Assembly (NCBI GenBank): GCA_012520915.1
Contig: JAAYNJ010000024.1
Coordinates: 1-64,000, forward strand
Source: Oscillospiraceae bacterium
GTDB lineage: Bacteria; Bacillota; Clostridia; Oscillospirales; Ruminococcaceae
DNA length: 64,000 nucleotides
Direction: 5' to 3'
A model generated the notes under the pieces. It was not told the DNA's origin, did no database searches, and worked only from the letters and a program-made list of their open reading frames with translations. The position numbers and the translations under genes are program-made. Below are positions 9,301-16,727 of this stretch, piece after piece. How positions within the stretch are numbered: the stretch's first letter is position 1; each line of letters opens with the position of its first letter.

Positions 9301-9421
9301 GGACTATATACAATAAGTTAATCCTGCTTTTTACGTTTTTATCTGTTGCATAAGTGCCGAATCCCATATACATGAAACCGCAGACAAAATACAGAATCGA
9401 CAATAACAAAGTATAATCCAT
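6323..9421 (-). CDS. Membrane GGDEF/EAL protein, probable c-di-GMP phosphodiesterase
   Basis: 1032 residues, paralogous over its whole length to the partial gene at 1-2734. N-terminal helices (about 1-400) resemble a histidine-kinase 7TM sensory region with a second helix bundle. A GAF-like domain (about 430-580), a GGDEF domain with the motif changed to NDGEF (about 687) and a C-terminal EAL domain follow. EAL landmarks are all present: EALLRW (about 812), NLSVVQF, EITES, DDFGRGYS, FDRLKID, AEGVET and QGYYYSKP. Expected activity is therefore hydrolysis of c-di-GMP to pGpG at the membrane, with the GGDEF part possibly sensing GTP. ATG at 9421 is preceded by AAGAGG. The ligand of the membrane region is unknown. 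Confidence 0.88.
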   Translation of the reverse strand: MDYTLLLSILYFVCGFMYMGFGTYATDKNVKSRINLLYIVLMASMACWACAFSVMVSAPTPEESVFWGCLSVFGWGIFYSILLHFVILLTRTKFRLNKFIVLTIIYLPAVINILLFAPFGFLAEKQFQMVKTDIGWLNILPVNAGNIWYITYYLVFTFVLFLLLIRWWRKLEPNDPQKRQAAYFLLSLCFPLVMGISTETIPDILGKGPLPELTVVYLMVPVAMLFSTLRKSGLLLEKPVVVSVSLKSNQLADADRFRMFRTVASIFITGSSVSFFIGYFAMKRTSVDELLLSGALLSLGLFIRIIPRITKNHTTQNTLFLIAGALSLFYLMQRNVETGAVTIWSIYILFFMFTVILDSKIHLTIYTGLVILIQIAFLIFYPDVTVIIDANAYLTRVALVILTYFAVRQLANEYTIKLEAHKKLIKEQQVIETISTSFITVSSENVRHKVDNMLEMSAEVLDFDYAYLIKFSAGYEDANVLSTYSKNNESDSLPYHPGMKLKTADLPLAKALIERGTPLKCEDIINNPLNTCEGTRNFLITRGINSFFAFPLQIEEQIEAMLVFEYYDGSNKNVSENRSYFFNMLINILRDSRKKTLYEKMIYDVAYFDETTKLANRSMFIKTLEECISDKKETGKIAVLNIELSNMRMIKDTYGHNMVEQVMLKSAAILKDLLSTSCTLARTNDGEFAVLLPDVESTERIEACANRLIAAFSNPISTDLEIEALFVVPRIGVSVYPDDGKDVRTIIKNADLAGYEAIRNNEDVVFYANQLEDHIAENTLLTNRLFKSLQNEEFFLEFQPQISCETEKTTGIEALLRWTTDGRRVPPDRFIPILEQTGLIYDVGLWVLKQALKEHNRLISKGFAPIRISVNLSVVQFENDDFISDFAKVIEESRVDPKYIEMEITESLFSKDPEDVIKKLYALKGLGVRLSIDDFGRGYSTLSRLKMVPFDRLKIDKEIIDFIDSGGEGAQLTENIVSMARIFKANVTAEGVETKEQADFLKSIICDEIQGYYYSKPLSPQALEEFLKEESA

Positions 9422-9590
9422 AACCTCTTACCGATAAGAATTTGCACCGCATACCTCAGATATATTCGTTCTTGCTTTTGATTCTAAAAAGGTTCGATGC
9501 TCTTTGCATTTTGTGAAATTTAAGCACATATATTATATATAAATATATAATTGTTTCAAGTTAATTCTTCTTTTGCCGAACATAAAAGAA

Positions 9591-9622
9591 GCAGTTATCG
9601 ATACTTCGGTATCGATAACCGC
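9591..9622. terminator. Terminator downstream of tRNA-Thr, possibly bidirectional
   Basis: A 14-bp stem with one G-T pair (9591-9604 with 9609-9622) closed by TTCG. On the minus strand, 12 bases after the tRNA CCA, it is followed by TTCTTTT; on the plus strand by GTTTTTGTTCTT. Confidence 0.7.
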
Positions 9623-9633
9623 GTTTTTGTTCT

Positions 9634-9708
9634 TGGAGCTACTGGTCGGAATCGAACCGACAACCTGCTCATTACGAGTGAGCTGCTCTGCCATTGAGCC
9701 ACAGTAGC
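9634..9708 (-). tRNA. tRNA-Thr (anticodon CGU)
   Basis: 75 bases including an encoded CCA. The acceptor stem GCTACTG pairs with CAGTAGC, the anticodon stem GCTCA/TGAGC closes loop CTCGTAA (anticodon CGT, reading ACG), and the T-loop is TTCGATT. Discriminator U fits threonine. It has its own promoter (9722-9750) and terminator. Confidence 0.95.
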
Positions 9709-9721
9709 TTAATCGAAGTTT

Positions 9722-9750
9722 ATAGTATCCAGTTTGCACGGATTAGTCAA
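9722..9750 (-). promoter_or_regulatory. Promoter of tRNA-Thr
   Basis: TTGACT (9745-9750), 17-bp spacer, TACTAT (9722-9727) on the minus strand. The expected start site is about 7 bases before the mature tRNA 5' end. Confidence 0.75.
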
Positions 9751-9768
9751 GGGCAAAGAAATTTAATG

Positions 9769-9797
9769 ATTACAAATTTGAATGTTGGTGTTATAAT
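9769..9797 (+). promoter_or_regulatory. Promoter of the SGNH hydrolase gene
   Basis: ATTACA (9769-9774), 17-bp spacer, TATAAT (9792-9797). It is divergent from the tRNA promoter. Confidence 0.6.
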
Positions 9798-9821
9798 TTA
9801 TCCTAACGGAGGTTTTTGAAT

Positions 9822-10706
9822 TTGGAAGTTACGGTAAAGAGAGAAAATTTTTTCAGAACCCTTTTTAGAGGTTCCATTCCGGTTCTTTTAGCCGGAGTGG
9901 TGTTTTTTGGCGCCATCTTATTCAAAGACAGACTTGAGGCGATGAACGGTAAAAAGATTTTTTCCGAAAATATACCTCCGTCAAAACCGATGTTGGTTCC
10001 GACAATCGCAGTGGAGCCGGAACCGGAGATGGAGAATTTCGGCGTTGAACTGGAAGCTTCCTCCGAAGTGGGGGACGAGTATTTTGCGGATGCGGCTTTT
10101 GTCGGAGATTCCCTCACCGAGGGTTGGAAAATATATAATGTGGGTCAGCATTTTGAAGTTATGTCAATGAAGGGGCTAAACCCGAGAACCGCACAATCCC
10201 AGCCGGTCTATTTGACGGCCGACGGAAGAAATCTAATAGTTTCGGAGGCGGTAAGCTATCTTGGAACGAGAAAAGTCTACATCATGCTGGGACATAACGG
10301 TCTGAACTATTCCGAACCCGAAGTGCTTATTGAAGGCTACGCGGGCTTGGTGGACCAGATTAAATTTACAAATCCGGATACAAACATCATACTCCAGTCG
10401 GTTCCTCCAGTAACCGCAGATCTTGCCGCCAGAAATTCAAGCTATGTCAAGGAACGGGTCGCATACTACAACGACCTTATTAAACAGCTCGCCATTGAAA
10501 AGGGCATATACTTTCTCGATACCTATTCCGCTTTGGCGGGTGAAGACGGTTATCTTGTCAGAGAATATAATGCAGGCGACGGCATGCACCTTTCGCCTTC
10601 GGGGTATTCCGCCTGGTTCAGCTATCTTAAGACGCATACCGTAAGGGGGAACACTCTCTTTATCCTCGATAAGGAAGGCAGGATAGTTCCGGTCAGAGCA
10701 GAATAA
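9822..10706 (+). CDS. Membrane-anchored SGNH/GDSL-family hydrolase
   Basis: 294 residues from TTG at 9822. This start is chosen because GGAGG (9808-9812) lies nine bases upstream; an in-frame TTG at 9816 is too close to it. An N-terminal helix (about 16-37) anchors the protein, then a Pro/Glu-rich linker leads to an SGNH domain. The visible catalytic blocks are FVGDSLTEG (Ser97), LGHNG (Asn159, in place of GxND) and DGMHLSPSGY (Asp253, His256). The family hydrolyses esters, often acetyl groups on cell-wall sugars, so an extracytoplasmic O-acetylesterase is a reasonable guess but the substrate is not shown. The gene is monocistronic, between its own promoter and a strong terminator. Confidence 0.82.
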   Translation: MEVTVKRENFFRTLFRGSIPVLLAGVVFFGAILFKDRLEAMNGKKIFSENIPPSKPMLVPTIAVEPEPEMENFGVELEASSEVGDEYFADAAFVGDSLTEGWKIYNVGQHFEVMSMKGLNPRTAQSQPVYLTADGRNLIVSEAVSYLGTRKVYIMLGHNGLNYSEPEVLIEGYAGLVDQIKFTNPDTNIILQSVPPVTADLAARNSSYVKERVAYYNDLIKQLAIEKGIYFLDTYSALAGEDGYLVREYNAGDGMHLSPSGYSAWFSYLKTHTVRGNTLFILDKEGRIVPVRAE

Positions 10707-10717
10707 TTTTTATAAAC

Positions 10718-10754
10718 AAAACCGGTCTGTACTTGAGTTGCAGACCGGTTTTTT
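10718..10754 (+). terminator. Terminator after the SGNH hydrolase gene
   Basis: AAAACCGGTCTG pairs with CAGACCGGTTTT, followed by more T. The convergent gene at 10756-10980 ends two bases beyond it and may use it in the other direction. Confidence 0.85.
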
Positions 10755-10755
10755 A

Positions 10756-10980
10756 TTACAGTGAAAAGTCGACGGGATCCATCTCGGGAATCTTTGGAGG
10801 TTCCTTCGGAGTTCTTCTTACGGGAGAATATTTAAATTTTTTACATCTGAAATACGGAGACACGACACCAATACGCGAGCAGAGCACCATTTCATGATCC
10901 GCAGCGTCTTTGCCGTATTCGCAATATTCGCATGCCGGAGTGATATTTGAACTGAAGAGTTTCGATTTCTTTTTACACAA
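10756..10980 (-). CDS. Small Cys-rich conserved-looking protein, unknown function
   Basis: 74 residues, basic and Pro-rich at the end. Four cysteines in the pattern CEYC...C...C (positions about 17, 20, 34, 46) could hold one zinc or Fe-S site. The ending DPVDFSL and the block VVSPYFRCKKF look like conserved family motifs I recall from hypothetical proteins of Clostridia; I cannot name the family. Start ATG at 10980 has GAGG eight bases upstream and a good promoter at 11011-11038. It is convergent with the SGNH gene and divergent from phoH. Confidence 0.7.
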   Translation of the reverse strand: MCKKKSKLFSSNITPACEYCEYGKDAADHEMVLCSRIGVVSPYFRCKKFKYSPVRRTPKEPPKIPEMDPVDFSL

Positions 10981-11010
10981 AATATACCTCGCTGATTATT
11001 CTTTTTTATG

Positions 11011-11038
11011 ATTATACATTCAACAATTAAAAAATCAA
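11011..11038 (-). promoter_or_regulatory. Promoter of the small Cys-rich protein gene
   Basis: TTGATT (11033-11038), 16-bp spacer, TATAAT (11011-11016) on the minus strand, about 30 bases before the start codon. Confidence 0.6.
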
Positions 11039-11134
11039 GAAGCGTAAAGTAGAGTTAAAAAGTATAATAATATAAAATAAAGACATATTTTATCATATTA
11101 TATCAAATATTTCGTAATATTCTCACAAAATATC

Positions 11135-11162
11135 TTGTTTTGTAACGTCAGTATGATATAAT
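11135..11162 (+). promoter_or_regulatory. Promoter of the phoH-ybeY-era-recO-mutS2 operon
   Basis: TTGTTT (11135-11140), 16-bp spacer, TATAAT (11157-11162) with an extended TGA in front. It lies 31 bases before the phoH start; the DNA upstream is very AT-rich. Confidence 0.7.
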
Positions 11163-11193
11163 GCTTGTTTAATAAATATAGAAAGGTTGCTTA

Positions 11194-12174
11194 ATGGTCG
11201 AAAGAGAAATTGAAATGCCGAGCCAGGAAATTGCTAAAGCAATTTATGGAAATCTGGACGGAAATTTAGATTACATTGAGCGGGAATTTTCCGTTGTCGC
11301 CACCGGCAGAGGGTGCAATTTAGTTCTCGTGGGAGAGCCGGATTGCGTCGATGCCGCTCAGCGAACCGTGGAAGCAATGAAAACGTTGCTTAAAACAAAC
11401 GGAACTTTAGACGAACAGGCCGTAATCTATGCCGTAAAGCTCGCAAAATCAAAAGAAGACGGCGACTTGACAAAGCTCAACGGCTCAACGATCGTAGTTA
11501 CAAACAGAGGAAAAGCCGTTAAGCCGAAAACTGTCGGGCAGGAAAGATATGTCGAAGCTATCAGAAATAATTATATAGTTTTCGGTGTGGGTCCCGCCGG
11601 TACGGGAAAAACCTATCTGGCGGTTGCCATGGCGGTAAAAGCGCTTAAGAACCACGAAATTACAAGGATAATTCTTACAAGACCTGCCGTGGAAGCGGGG
11701 GAGAGTCTCGGGTTTCTCCCGGGAGACCTTCAGAATAAAGTCGATCCCTATCTCAGACCGCTCTACGATGCTCTGTTTGATATGATGGGTGCGGAAGGGT
11801 ATCAGAAACAGCTCGAGAGAGGCGTTATTGAAGTGGCCCCTCTTGCATATATGAGAGGAAGAACGCTTGAAAACGCATTCGTCATTTTGGACGAAGCGCA
11901 AAACACAACCCGCGAACAGATGAAGATGTTCCTGACCAGACTCGGTTCCGGATCAAAGATGGTCGTTAACGGCGACGTGACGCAGATCGACCTGAGTGAT
12001 AACAAGGTTTCCGGTTTGGTGGATGCCATGAAGGTATTAAAAAACATTAACGGAATTGAAAAAGTTCTGTTTACCGAAAAGGATGTTGTCCGCTTTAAGC
12101 TCGTTGCGGATATCGTAAAAGCTTATGAGAAGGACACCTTGAGGAGACAGGGAGGAAAGAGACATGGCCAATAA
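11194..12174 (+). CDS. phoH: PhoH-family ATPase
   Basis: 326 residues, the usual length for PhoH/YbeZ. The N-terminal 110 residues form the small accessory domain, followed by a P-loop ATPase: GPAGTGKT at about 131-138, DEAQN (Walker B region), and NGDVTQIDL as sensor motif. PhoH proteins are RNA-associated ATPases linked to YbeY and ribosome quality control; the exact reaction is unsettled. ATG at 11194 follows GAAAGG. The last 11 bases overlap ybeY, the expected partner gene, supporting a shared role in rRNA maturation or decay. First gene of a six-gene operon. Confidence 0.93.
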   Translation: MVEREIEMPSQEIAKAIYGNLDGNLDYIEREFSVVATGRGCNLVLVGEPDCVDAAQRTVEAMKTLLKTNGTLDEQAVIYAVKLAKSKEDGDLTKLNGSTIVVTNRGKAVKPKTVGQERYVEAIRNNYIVFGVGPAGTGKTYLAVAMAVKALKNHEITRIILTRPAVEAGESLGFLPGDLQNKVDPYLRPLYDALFDMMGAEGYQKQLERGVIEVAPLAYMRGRTLENAFVILDEAQNTTREQMKMFLTRLGSGSKMVVNGDVTQIDLSDNKVSGLVDAMKVLKNINGIEKVLFTEKDVVRFKLVADIVKAYEKDTLRRQGGKRHGQ

Positions 12175-12661
12175 AGTCTATATTACCGATGCTCAGACGA
12201 AGGTAAAAGTTCCGTCCGGAACAAGACTCCTTATAAGAAGGTGTTGTAATGCCGTTGTTGAGAATGAGAATTTTCCATACTCCGTTGAGGTCAGCGTAAC
12301 GCTTATCGACAACGAAGAGATAAAAAAGCTCAATGAGGAATACCTTAATAAGTCTTATCCGACGGATGTTTTGTCTTTTCCGCTGTATGAAGACGGCAAC
12401 TTTGATGATATTCCCAAAGATATTGAGATTGTGCCGCTCGGCGACATCGTGATTTCCATTGAAAAAGCGGTGGAGCAGGCTGAAAAGTTCAACCATTCGC
12501 TACAGCGCGAAGTCGGCTACCTGATGGTTCACGCCATGCTTCATCTTTTCGGATACAATCACGAGGAGGGCGGACTGCGCGAAGTCCACATGAGGGAGAA
12601 AGAAGAAACCGTGCTTAAGCAACTCGGTCTTTCAAGGGGATTTAACTATGTTTTGGAGTAA
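12164..12661 (+). CDS. ybeY: Endoribonuclease YbeY (rRNA maturation)
   Basis: 165 residues. The zinc-binding signature HAMLHLFGYNHEE (H-x3-H-x5-H) is intact near residue 125, preceded by the family block PTDVLSFP. YbeY is a single-strand endoribonuclease needed for 16S rRNA 3'-end maturation and 70S quality control. It starts inside the end of phoH and is followed after five bases by era, whose product also binds the 16S 3' end. In many Firmicutes dgkA and cdd sit between ybeY and era; both are absent here. Confidence 0.95.
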   Translation: MANKVYITDAQTKVKVPSGTRLLIRRCCNAVVENENFPYSVEVSVTLIDNEEIKKLNEEYLNKSYPTDVLSFPLYEDGNFDDIPKDIEIVPLGDIVISIEKAVEQAEKFNHSLQREVGYLMVHAMLHLFGYNHEEGGLREVHMREKEETVLKQLGLSRGFNYVLE

Positions 12662-12666
12662 AGCGA

Positions 12667-13566
12667 GTGTTTGAATCTAAATTATTGGTTGCGGCAATAG
12701 TCGGAAAACCCAATGTCGGAAAATCGACGCTCATGAACCGGTTTATCGGAGAGGATTTGGCGATAATCTCGTCAAAACCTCAGACAACGAGAAATCGCAT
12801 AATGGGCGTTTTAACTATTGACGAATTGCAGTATATATTCCTTGACACGCCGGGATTTCACAAGCCGAAAAACAGACTGGGCGACAGAATGCGCCGTTCG
12901 ATTGTCGATTCGCTCGATGACGTCGATGTTATACTCTTCGTAACCTATCCCAAGGAAGACCTTGATGCGATTGAAATAGAACTTTTGAATATGATAAAGG
13001 CGAGAGAGACGCCTTATCTGCTTGTAATAAATAAATCCGATATTGCAAAAGATAAAGAAAAACTTCGTTTGTGGGAGAAAGAGATATCGGAAAGGTACGG
13101 CTTTTCCAAAGGTATAAGCCTGAGCGCTCTCAACGGTGAAAATGTCGATTTGCTTTTCGACGGGTTGGGGAAATATGCAAAAGAAGGACCGCATCTGTTT
13201 GAAGAGGATGCCCTGACTGATCAGCCGGAACAATTTATAATCTCCGAAATTATGCGGGAAAAACTCTTAAACAACTTAAGACAGGAGCTCCCGCACGGGT
13301 GCGCGGTTTATGTAGAGAATATGCAAAGAAGGGAAAAATCCGACATCATTGATATTTCCTCGGTCATAGTTTGTGAAAAGAAATCGCATAAAGGAATGAT
13401 AATCGGAAAAGGCGGACTGCAACTCAAAAAAATCGCGAGCGAGGCAAGAATAGACATCGAAAAGTTCCTGGACAGCAGGGTTAACCTTTCCTGCTGGGTA
13501 AAGGTTAAGGAAGACTGGAGAAACAACGAAACGGCAATAAACGAATATTTTCAGGGTTTTAATTAA
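12667..13566 (+). CDS. era: GTPase Era
   Basis: 299 residues from GTG at 12667, chosen for the GGAG eight bases upstream. GTPase motifs: GKPNVGKS (about 13-20), DTPG, NKSD, followed by a C-terminal KH domain with IIGKGG near residue 245. Era binds the 3' end of 16S rRNA and checks 30S assembly in the cytoplasm. Translationally close to ybeY (5 bases) and directly followed by recO with no gap. Confidence 0.97.
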   Translation: MFESKLLVAAIVGKPNVGKSTLMNRFIGEDLAIISSKPQTTRNRIMGVLTIDELQYIFLDTPGFHKPKNRLGDRMRRSIVDSLDDVDVILFVTYPKEDLDAIEIELLNMIKARETPYLLVINKSDIAKDKEKLRLWEKEISERYGFSKGISLSALNGENVDLLFDGLGKYAKEGPHLFEEDALTDQPEQFIISEIMREKLLNNLRQELPHGCAVYVENMQRREKSDIIDISSVIVCEKKSHKGMIIGKGGLQLKKIASEARIDIEKFLDSRVNLSCWVKVKEDWRNNETAINEYFQGFN

Positions 13567-14337
13567 TTGACAAAAAGAATTTCAATAGACGGACTGGTAA
13601 TTTGGGAAACAAAAACTTCTGATGCCGATAAAGTGATTACCGTGCTTACCGGCAACGGGGTTATCTCCTGCTATGCAAGAGGTTCCTTAAAACCCGGCGG
13701 CAAACTGACTTCCCCCTGTGATTTGCTGAGCTTTTCAAATTTTGAGCTCTACTCCGGGAAGAATATGTACACCGTTGTCGATGCAAAGTCGAACATCAAA
13801 TTCAACGCCCTTTCCATCGATATCGAGAGATATTCACTTGCCGTCTATTTTTGTGAACTTATAAGATTTTTAGCCCCTGTAGATGACTATGCAGGGGAAT
13901 ATTTGGGTCTGATGCTCAATTCCCTCCATCTGTTAAACGAGGGCAAAAAAGATTTAATGATTGTAAAAGCCGTATTTGAATTGAGAATGATGACCCTCTG
14001 CGGCTATATGCCGGATCTTGACGGATGCAATCGTTGCGGAGTTGCGCTGTCGCCTGAAATCTGTTTCGATTTTATAGCGGGGAACTGGTACTGCCGAAAT
14101 TGTATAAACTCGGCGGGACTGTCGGCGAACTGCAGCAGTTCGGTTCTTTTGGCGATGAAGCACATAGTTGAAGAAGATGCTTCAAAGATATTTTCATTCT
14201 CGCTCCCGGAGGATAAATTGAGGGTGTTGAATAAAATAACATCCGATTTTGTCGAAACACAGAGCGACAGGAAATTCAGGACGCTTGAATATTTCAGGAG
14301 CATCTCAAAAGACGGATATTTTGTGGAGGAAAGCTGA
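13567..14337 (+). CDS. recO: DNA repair protein RecO
   Basis: 256 residues. TTG at 13567 begins immediately after the era stop codon, so translation is probably coupled. An N-terminal OB fold precedes a helical domain with a zinc knuckle: CNRC at about 156-159 and CRNC about 20 residues later. RecO loads RecA onto SSB-coated single-stranded DNA together with RecR. Overlaps mutS2 by one base (TGATG). Confidence 0.92.
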   Translation: MTKRISIDGLVIWETKTSDADKVITVLTGNGVISCYARGSLKPGGKLTSPCDLLSFSNFELYSGKNMYTVVDAKSNIKFNALSIDIERYSLAVYFCELIRFLAPVDDYAGEYLGLMLNSLHLLNEGKKDLMIVKAVFELRMMTLCGYMPDLDGCNRCGVALSPEICFDFIAGNWYCRNCINSAGLSANCSSSVLLAMKHIVEEDASKIFSFSLPEDKLRVLNKITSDFVETQSDRKFRTLEYFRSISKDGYFVEES

Positions 14338-16715
14338 TGAAAAACGATATAATGCGGTACTCGGAGCGTATTGAATTTGAAAAGATTATCGATTCCGTCA
14401 GCGAAATCGCAGTCAGCGAAGATGCAAAAAACAAAATAAAAGGCATTATTCCGATGACGGAAAAGGAAAACGTCGAAAACGAGCTTCGATTGACCGGAGC
14501 GGTTTTTGATATGCTTCAAAAAGGCGGGTATCCGGGAATTTCATCAGTATCCGGTATAACCGAAATCGCTGTCCGATCGAGAAAAAGCGGCATTCTGTCG
14601 ATGGGAGAACTGCTTAAAGTCCGAAAAATGCTCAGAAACTCCGAAACGCTTCAGAAATGGTACTTATCATTCGGCGAAAAATCTGAAGTAAAACATCTGT
14701 TTGAAAACTTATATACGGATAAAACCCTTGAAAGAGACATCTACGACTCGATATTGAGCGAGGAGGAAATCTCCGATAATGCGAGCAGGGAACTTGCGTC
14801 CGTAAGGGCTAAGATATCGAAAATGGAGTCTTCGATTCGCGACAAACTCAACGACATTATAAAGTCGGGAGAAACAAATAAATACTTAAGCGACTCCGTG
14901 GTTACAATGCGGGGCGGCAGAATGGTGGTTCCTGTAAAAGCGGAACACAGAAACGCCATTAAAGGCCTCGTGCTGGACGTCTCGCAGAGCGGATCGACAT
15001 TTTTTGTGGAACCCGAGGCGGTCGTCGAAACAAACATTAAAATCATGGAGCTGAAGGCGGAGGAACAAAGGGAAATCGACCGGGTTTTAATGAAGTTTTC
15101 GACAAGAGTCGCCGACATATCATTTGAACTTGAGAGAAGTTTCTATTCGTACATACATATAGATGTATTGCTTGCGAAGGCGGAGTATGCTTTTTTGACG
15201 AGGTCGGTGGTTCCGAAAGTTAATTCCGACGGCGTGATCAAACTGAAAAAGGCAAGACATCCGCTTATACCGAAGGAAACCGTCGTGCCTATAGATATCG
15301 AAATAGGTGAAGACTACGACCGGCTGATAGTTACCGGTCCGAATACCGGAGGAAAAACGGTTAGTCTCAAGACGGTCGGGCTGCTCACCCTCATGGCGAT
15401 GTCGGGAATTATGATTCCCGCGGAAGAGGAGAGCGAGATATCGGTATTTGAAAACATACTCGTCGATATCGGAGATGAACAGAGTATCGAACAGAGTCTC
15501 TCGACATTTTCCGGTCATATAAAGAACATAGCGGAGATTCTCGATATTGCTAACGACAAATCTCTTGTATTGCTCGACGAACTCGGAGCGGGAACCGACC
15601 CTGCGGAAGGAGCCGCGCTTGCGGTTGCGATTCTTGAAAGGCTCGGAGAAAAGAACAGCAAGGTCATAGCGACCACACACTACGGAGAGCTTAAGATTTA
15701 TGCGACCGAAACGGATAGGGTGGAAAATGCCAGTTCGGAATTTGATCTTAAAACGCTTAAACCCACATACAGACTAATTGTAGGCATGCCGGGAAGGTCC
15801 AACGCTTTGGTCATAGCAAAAAGGCTCGGATTTGACGACGAACTCATCGAGTCGGCGCAGGGCAATATGGATAAAGGCCGGATGCAATACGAGGCGGCGA
15901 TAGAAAAAGTTGAAAAGATCAAAGACGAACTGAACAGAAAAAAGAATGTCGCGGAACGCGAGATAAAAAAAGCGAAGGAAGCTTATAGAAAAGCAAAAAG
16001 CGAATCCGATACGTTGATTGAGGAATCGAAGAAGGAATATGACAGAGCGGTTTACAGATCGAAACAGCTCATGCTCGATGTGGAAGCCACCGCGGAAAAA
16101 CTTATGGGCGAATTGAGGGAGATAAAAAACAGCGGGGAAAGCGACTCCGCCATGAAAAGAACGAGGGATATATTAAAAAAAGATCATTTCGATGTAAAAT
16201 TCGACAGAATTTGCGATGATATATCCGACGACCTTTTGCCTGTAGATAAAATTATAGTAGGGGACAGGGTGTTTTCCACCGAACTTTCGAGTGTATGCGA
16301 GATAATATCAGACGTCGATGAAGGTGGAACCGTTGAAATTCTCGCCGGTTCCTTGAAAATGCGCGTAGACTGCGATTCGCTCAGACAATTGAAAAAAAGT
16401 GAAACTAAAGTTAAAAACACCGGGGTATTGCCTAAAAAACAGAGAACAGTTACTGCAAATGTCGGCAGAAGGAGCGGAAATGAGCTGAATTTAATCGGAA
16501 AAAGATTGGATGAGGCGATGATAGAGCTTGAACTATTTTTAGACAATGCTATACTAGGAAATCAAAATACTTTGTATATTATCCACGGCAAGGGAACCGG
16601 CGTACTGCGCGAGGGAGTAACCGATTTTCTCAGACGACATAAAGGAATAAAGAATTTCCGTCAGGGAAGTTTCGGAGAAGGCGACAGCGGGGTTACCGTT
16701 GTGGAACTTAAATAA
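14337..16715 (+). CDS. mutS2: Endonuclease MutS2
   Basis: 792 residues, standard for MutS2. A core/clamp region precedes the ATPase with GPNTGGKT (about 334-341), DELGAGTDP (Walker B) and THYGELK; a long Lys/Glu coiled coil covers about 515-600; the C-terminal Smr domain (about 715-792) carries LNLIGKRLDEA and HGKGTGVLREG. MutS2 lacks mismatch recognition; it is implicated in suppressing recombination and in rescuing collided ribosomes. Starts with a one-base overlap of recO. The Smr HGKGTG loop is intact. Confidence 0.96.
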   Translation: MKNDIMRYSERIEFEKIIDSVSEIAVSEDAKNKIKGIIPMTEKENVENELRLTGAVFDMLQKGGYPGISSVSGITEIAVRSRKSGILSMGELLKVRKMLRNSETLQKWYLSFGEKSEVKHLFENLYTDKTLERDIYDSILSEEEISDNASRELASVRAKISKMESSIRDKLNDIIKSGETNKYLSDSVVTMRGGRMVVPVKAEHRNAIKGLVLDVSQSGSTFFVEPEAVVETNIKIMELKAEEQREIDRVLMKFSTRVADISFELERSFYSYIHIDVLLAKAEYAFLTRSVVPKVNSDGVIKLKKARHPLIPKETVVPIDIEIGEDYDRLIVTGPNTGGKTVSLKTVGLLTLMAMSGIMIPAEEESEISVFENILVDIGDEQSIEQSLSTFSGHIKNIAEILDIANDKSLVLLDELGAGTDPAEGAALAVAILERLGEKNSKVIATTHYGELKIYATETDRVENASSEFDLKTLKPTYRLIVGMPGRSNALVIAKRLGFDDELIESAQGNMDKGRMQYEAAIEKVEKIKDELNRKKNVAEREIKKAKEAYRKAKSESDTLIEESKKEYDRAVYRSKQLMLDVEATAEKLMGELREIKNSGESDSAMKRTRDILKKDHFDVKFDRICDDISDDLLPVDKIIVGDRVFSTELSSVCEIISDVDEGGTVEILAGSLKMRVDCDSLRQLKKSETKVKNTGVLPKKQRTVTANVGRRSGNELNLIGKRLDEAMIELELFLDNAILGNQNTLYIIHGKGTGVLREGVTDFLRRHKGIKNFRQGSFGEGDSGVTVVELK

Positions 16716-16727
16716 TGGGAGATTGAT

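Noticed and set aside
9533-9739. 68-codon minus-strand ORF
   Set aside because: It is a translation of the tRNA-Thr gene and its terminator; the tRNA is unambiguous.
14004-14519. 171-codon minus-strand ORF across recO/mutS2
   Set aside because: Antisense to two well-supported coupled genes, with no recognisable domain.
15120-15680. 186-codon minus-strand ORF inside mutS2
   Set aside because: The opposite frame encodes the intact MutS2 ATPase motifs; this is an antisense shadow.
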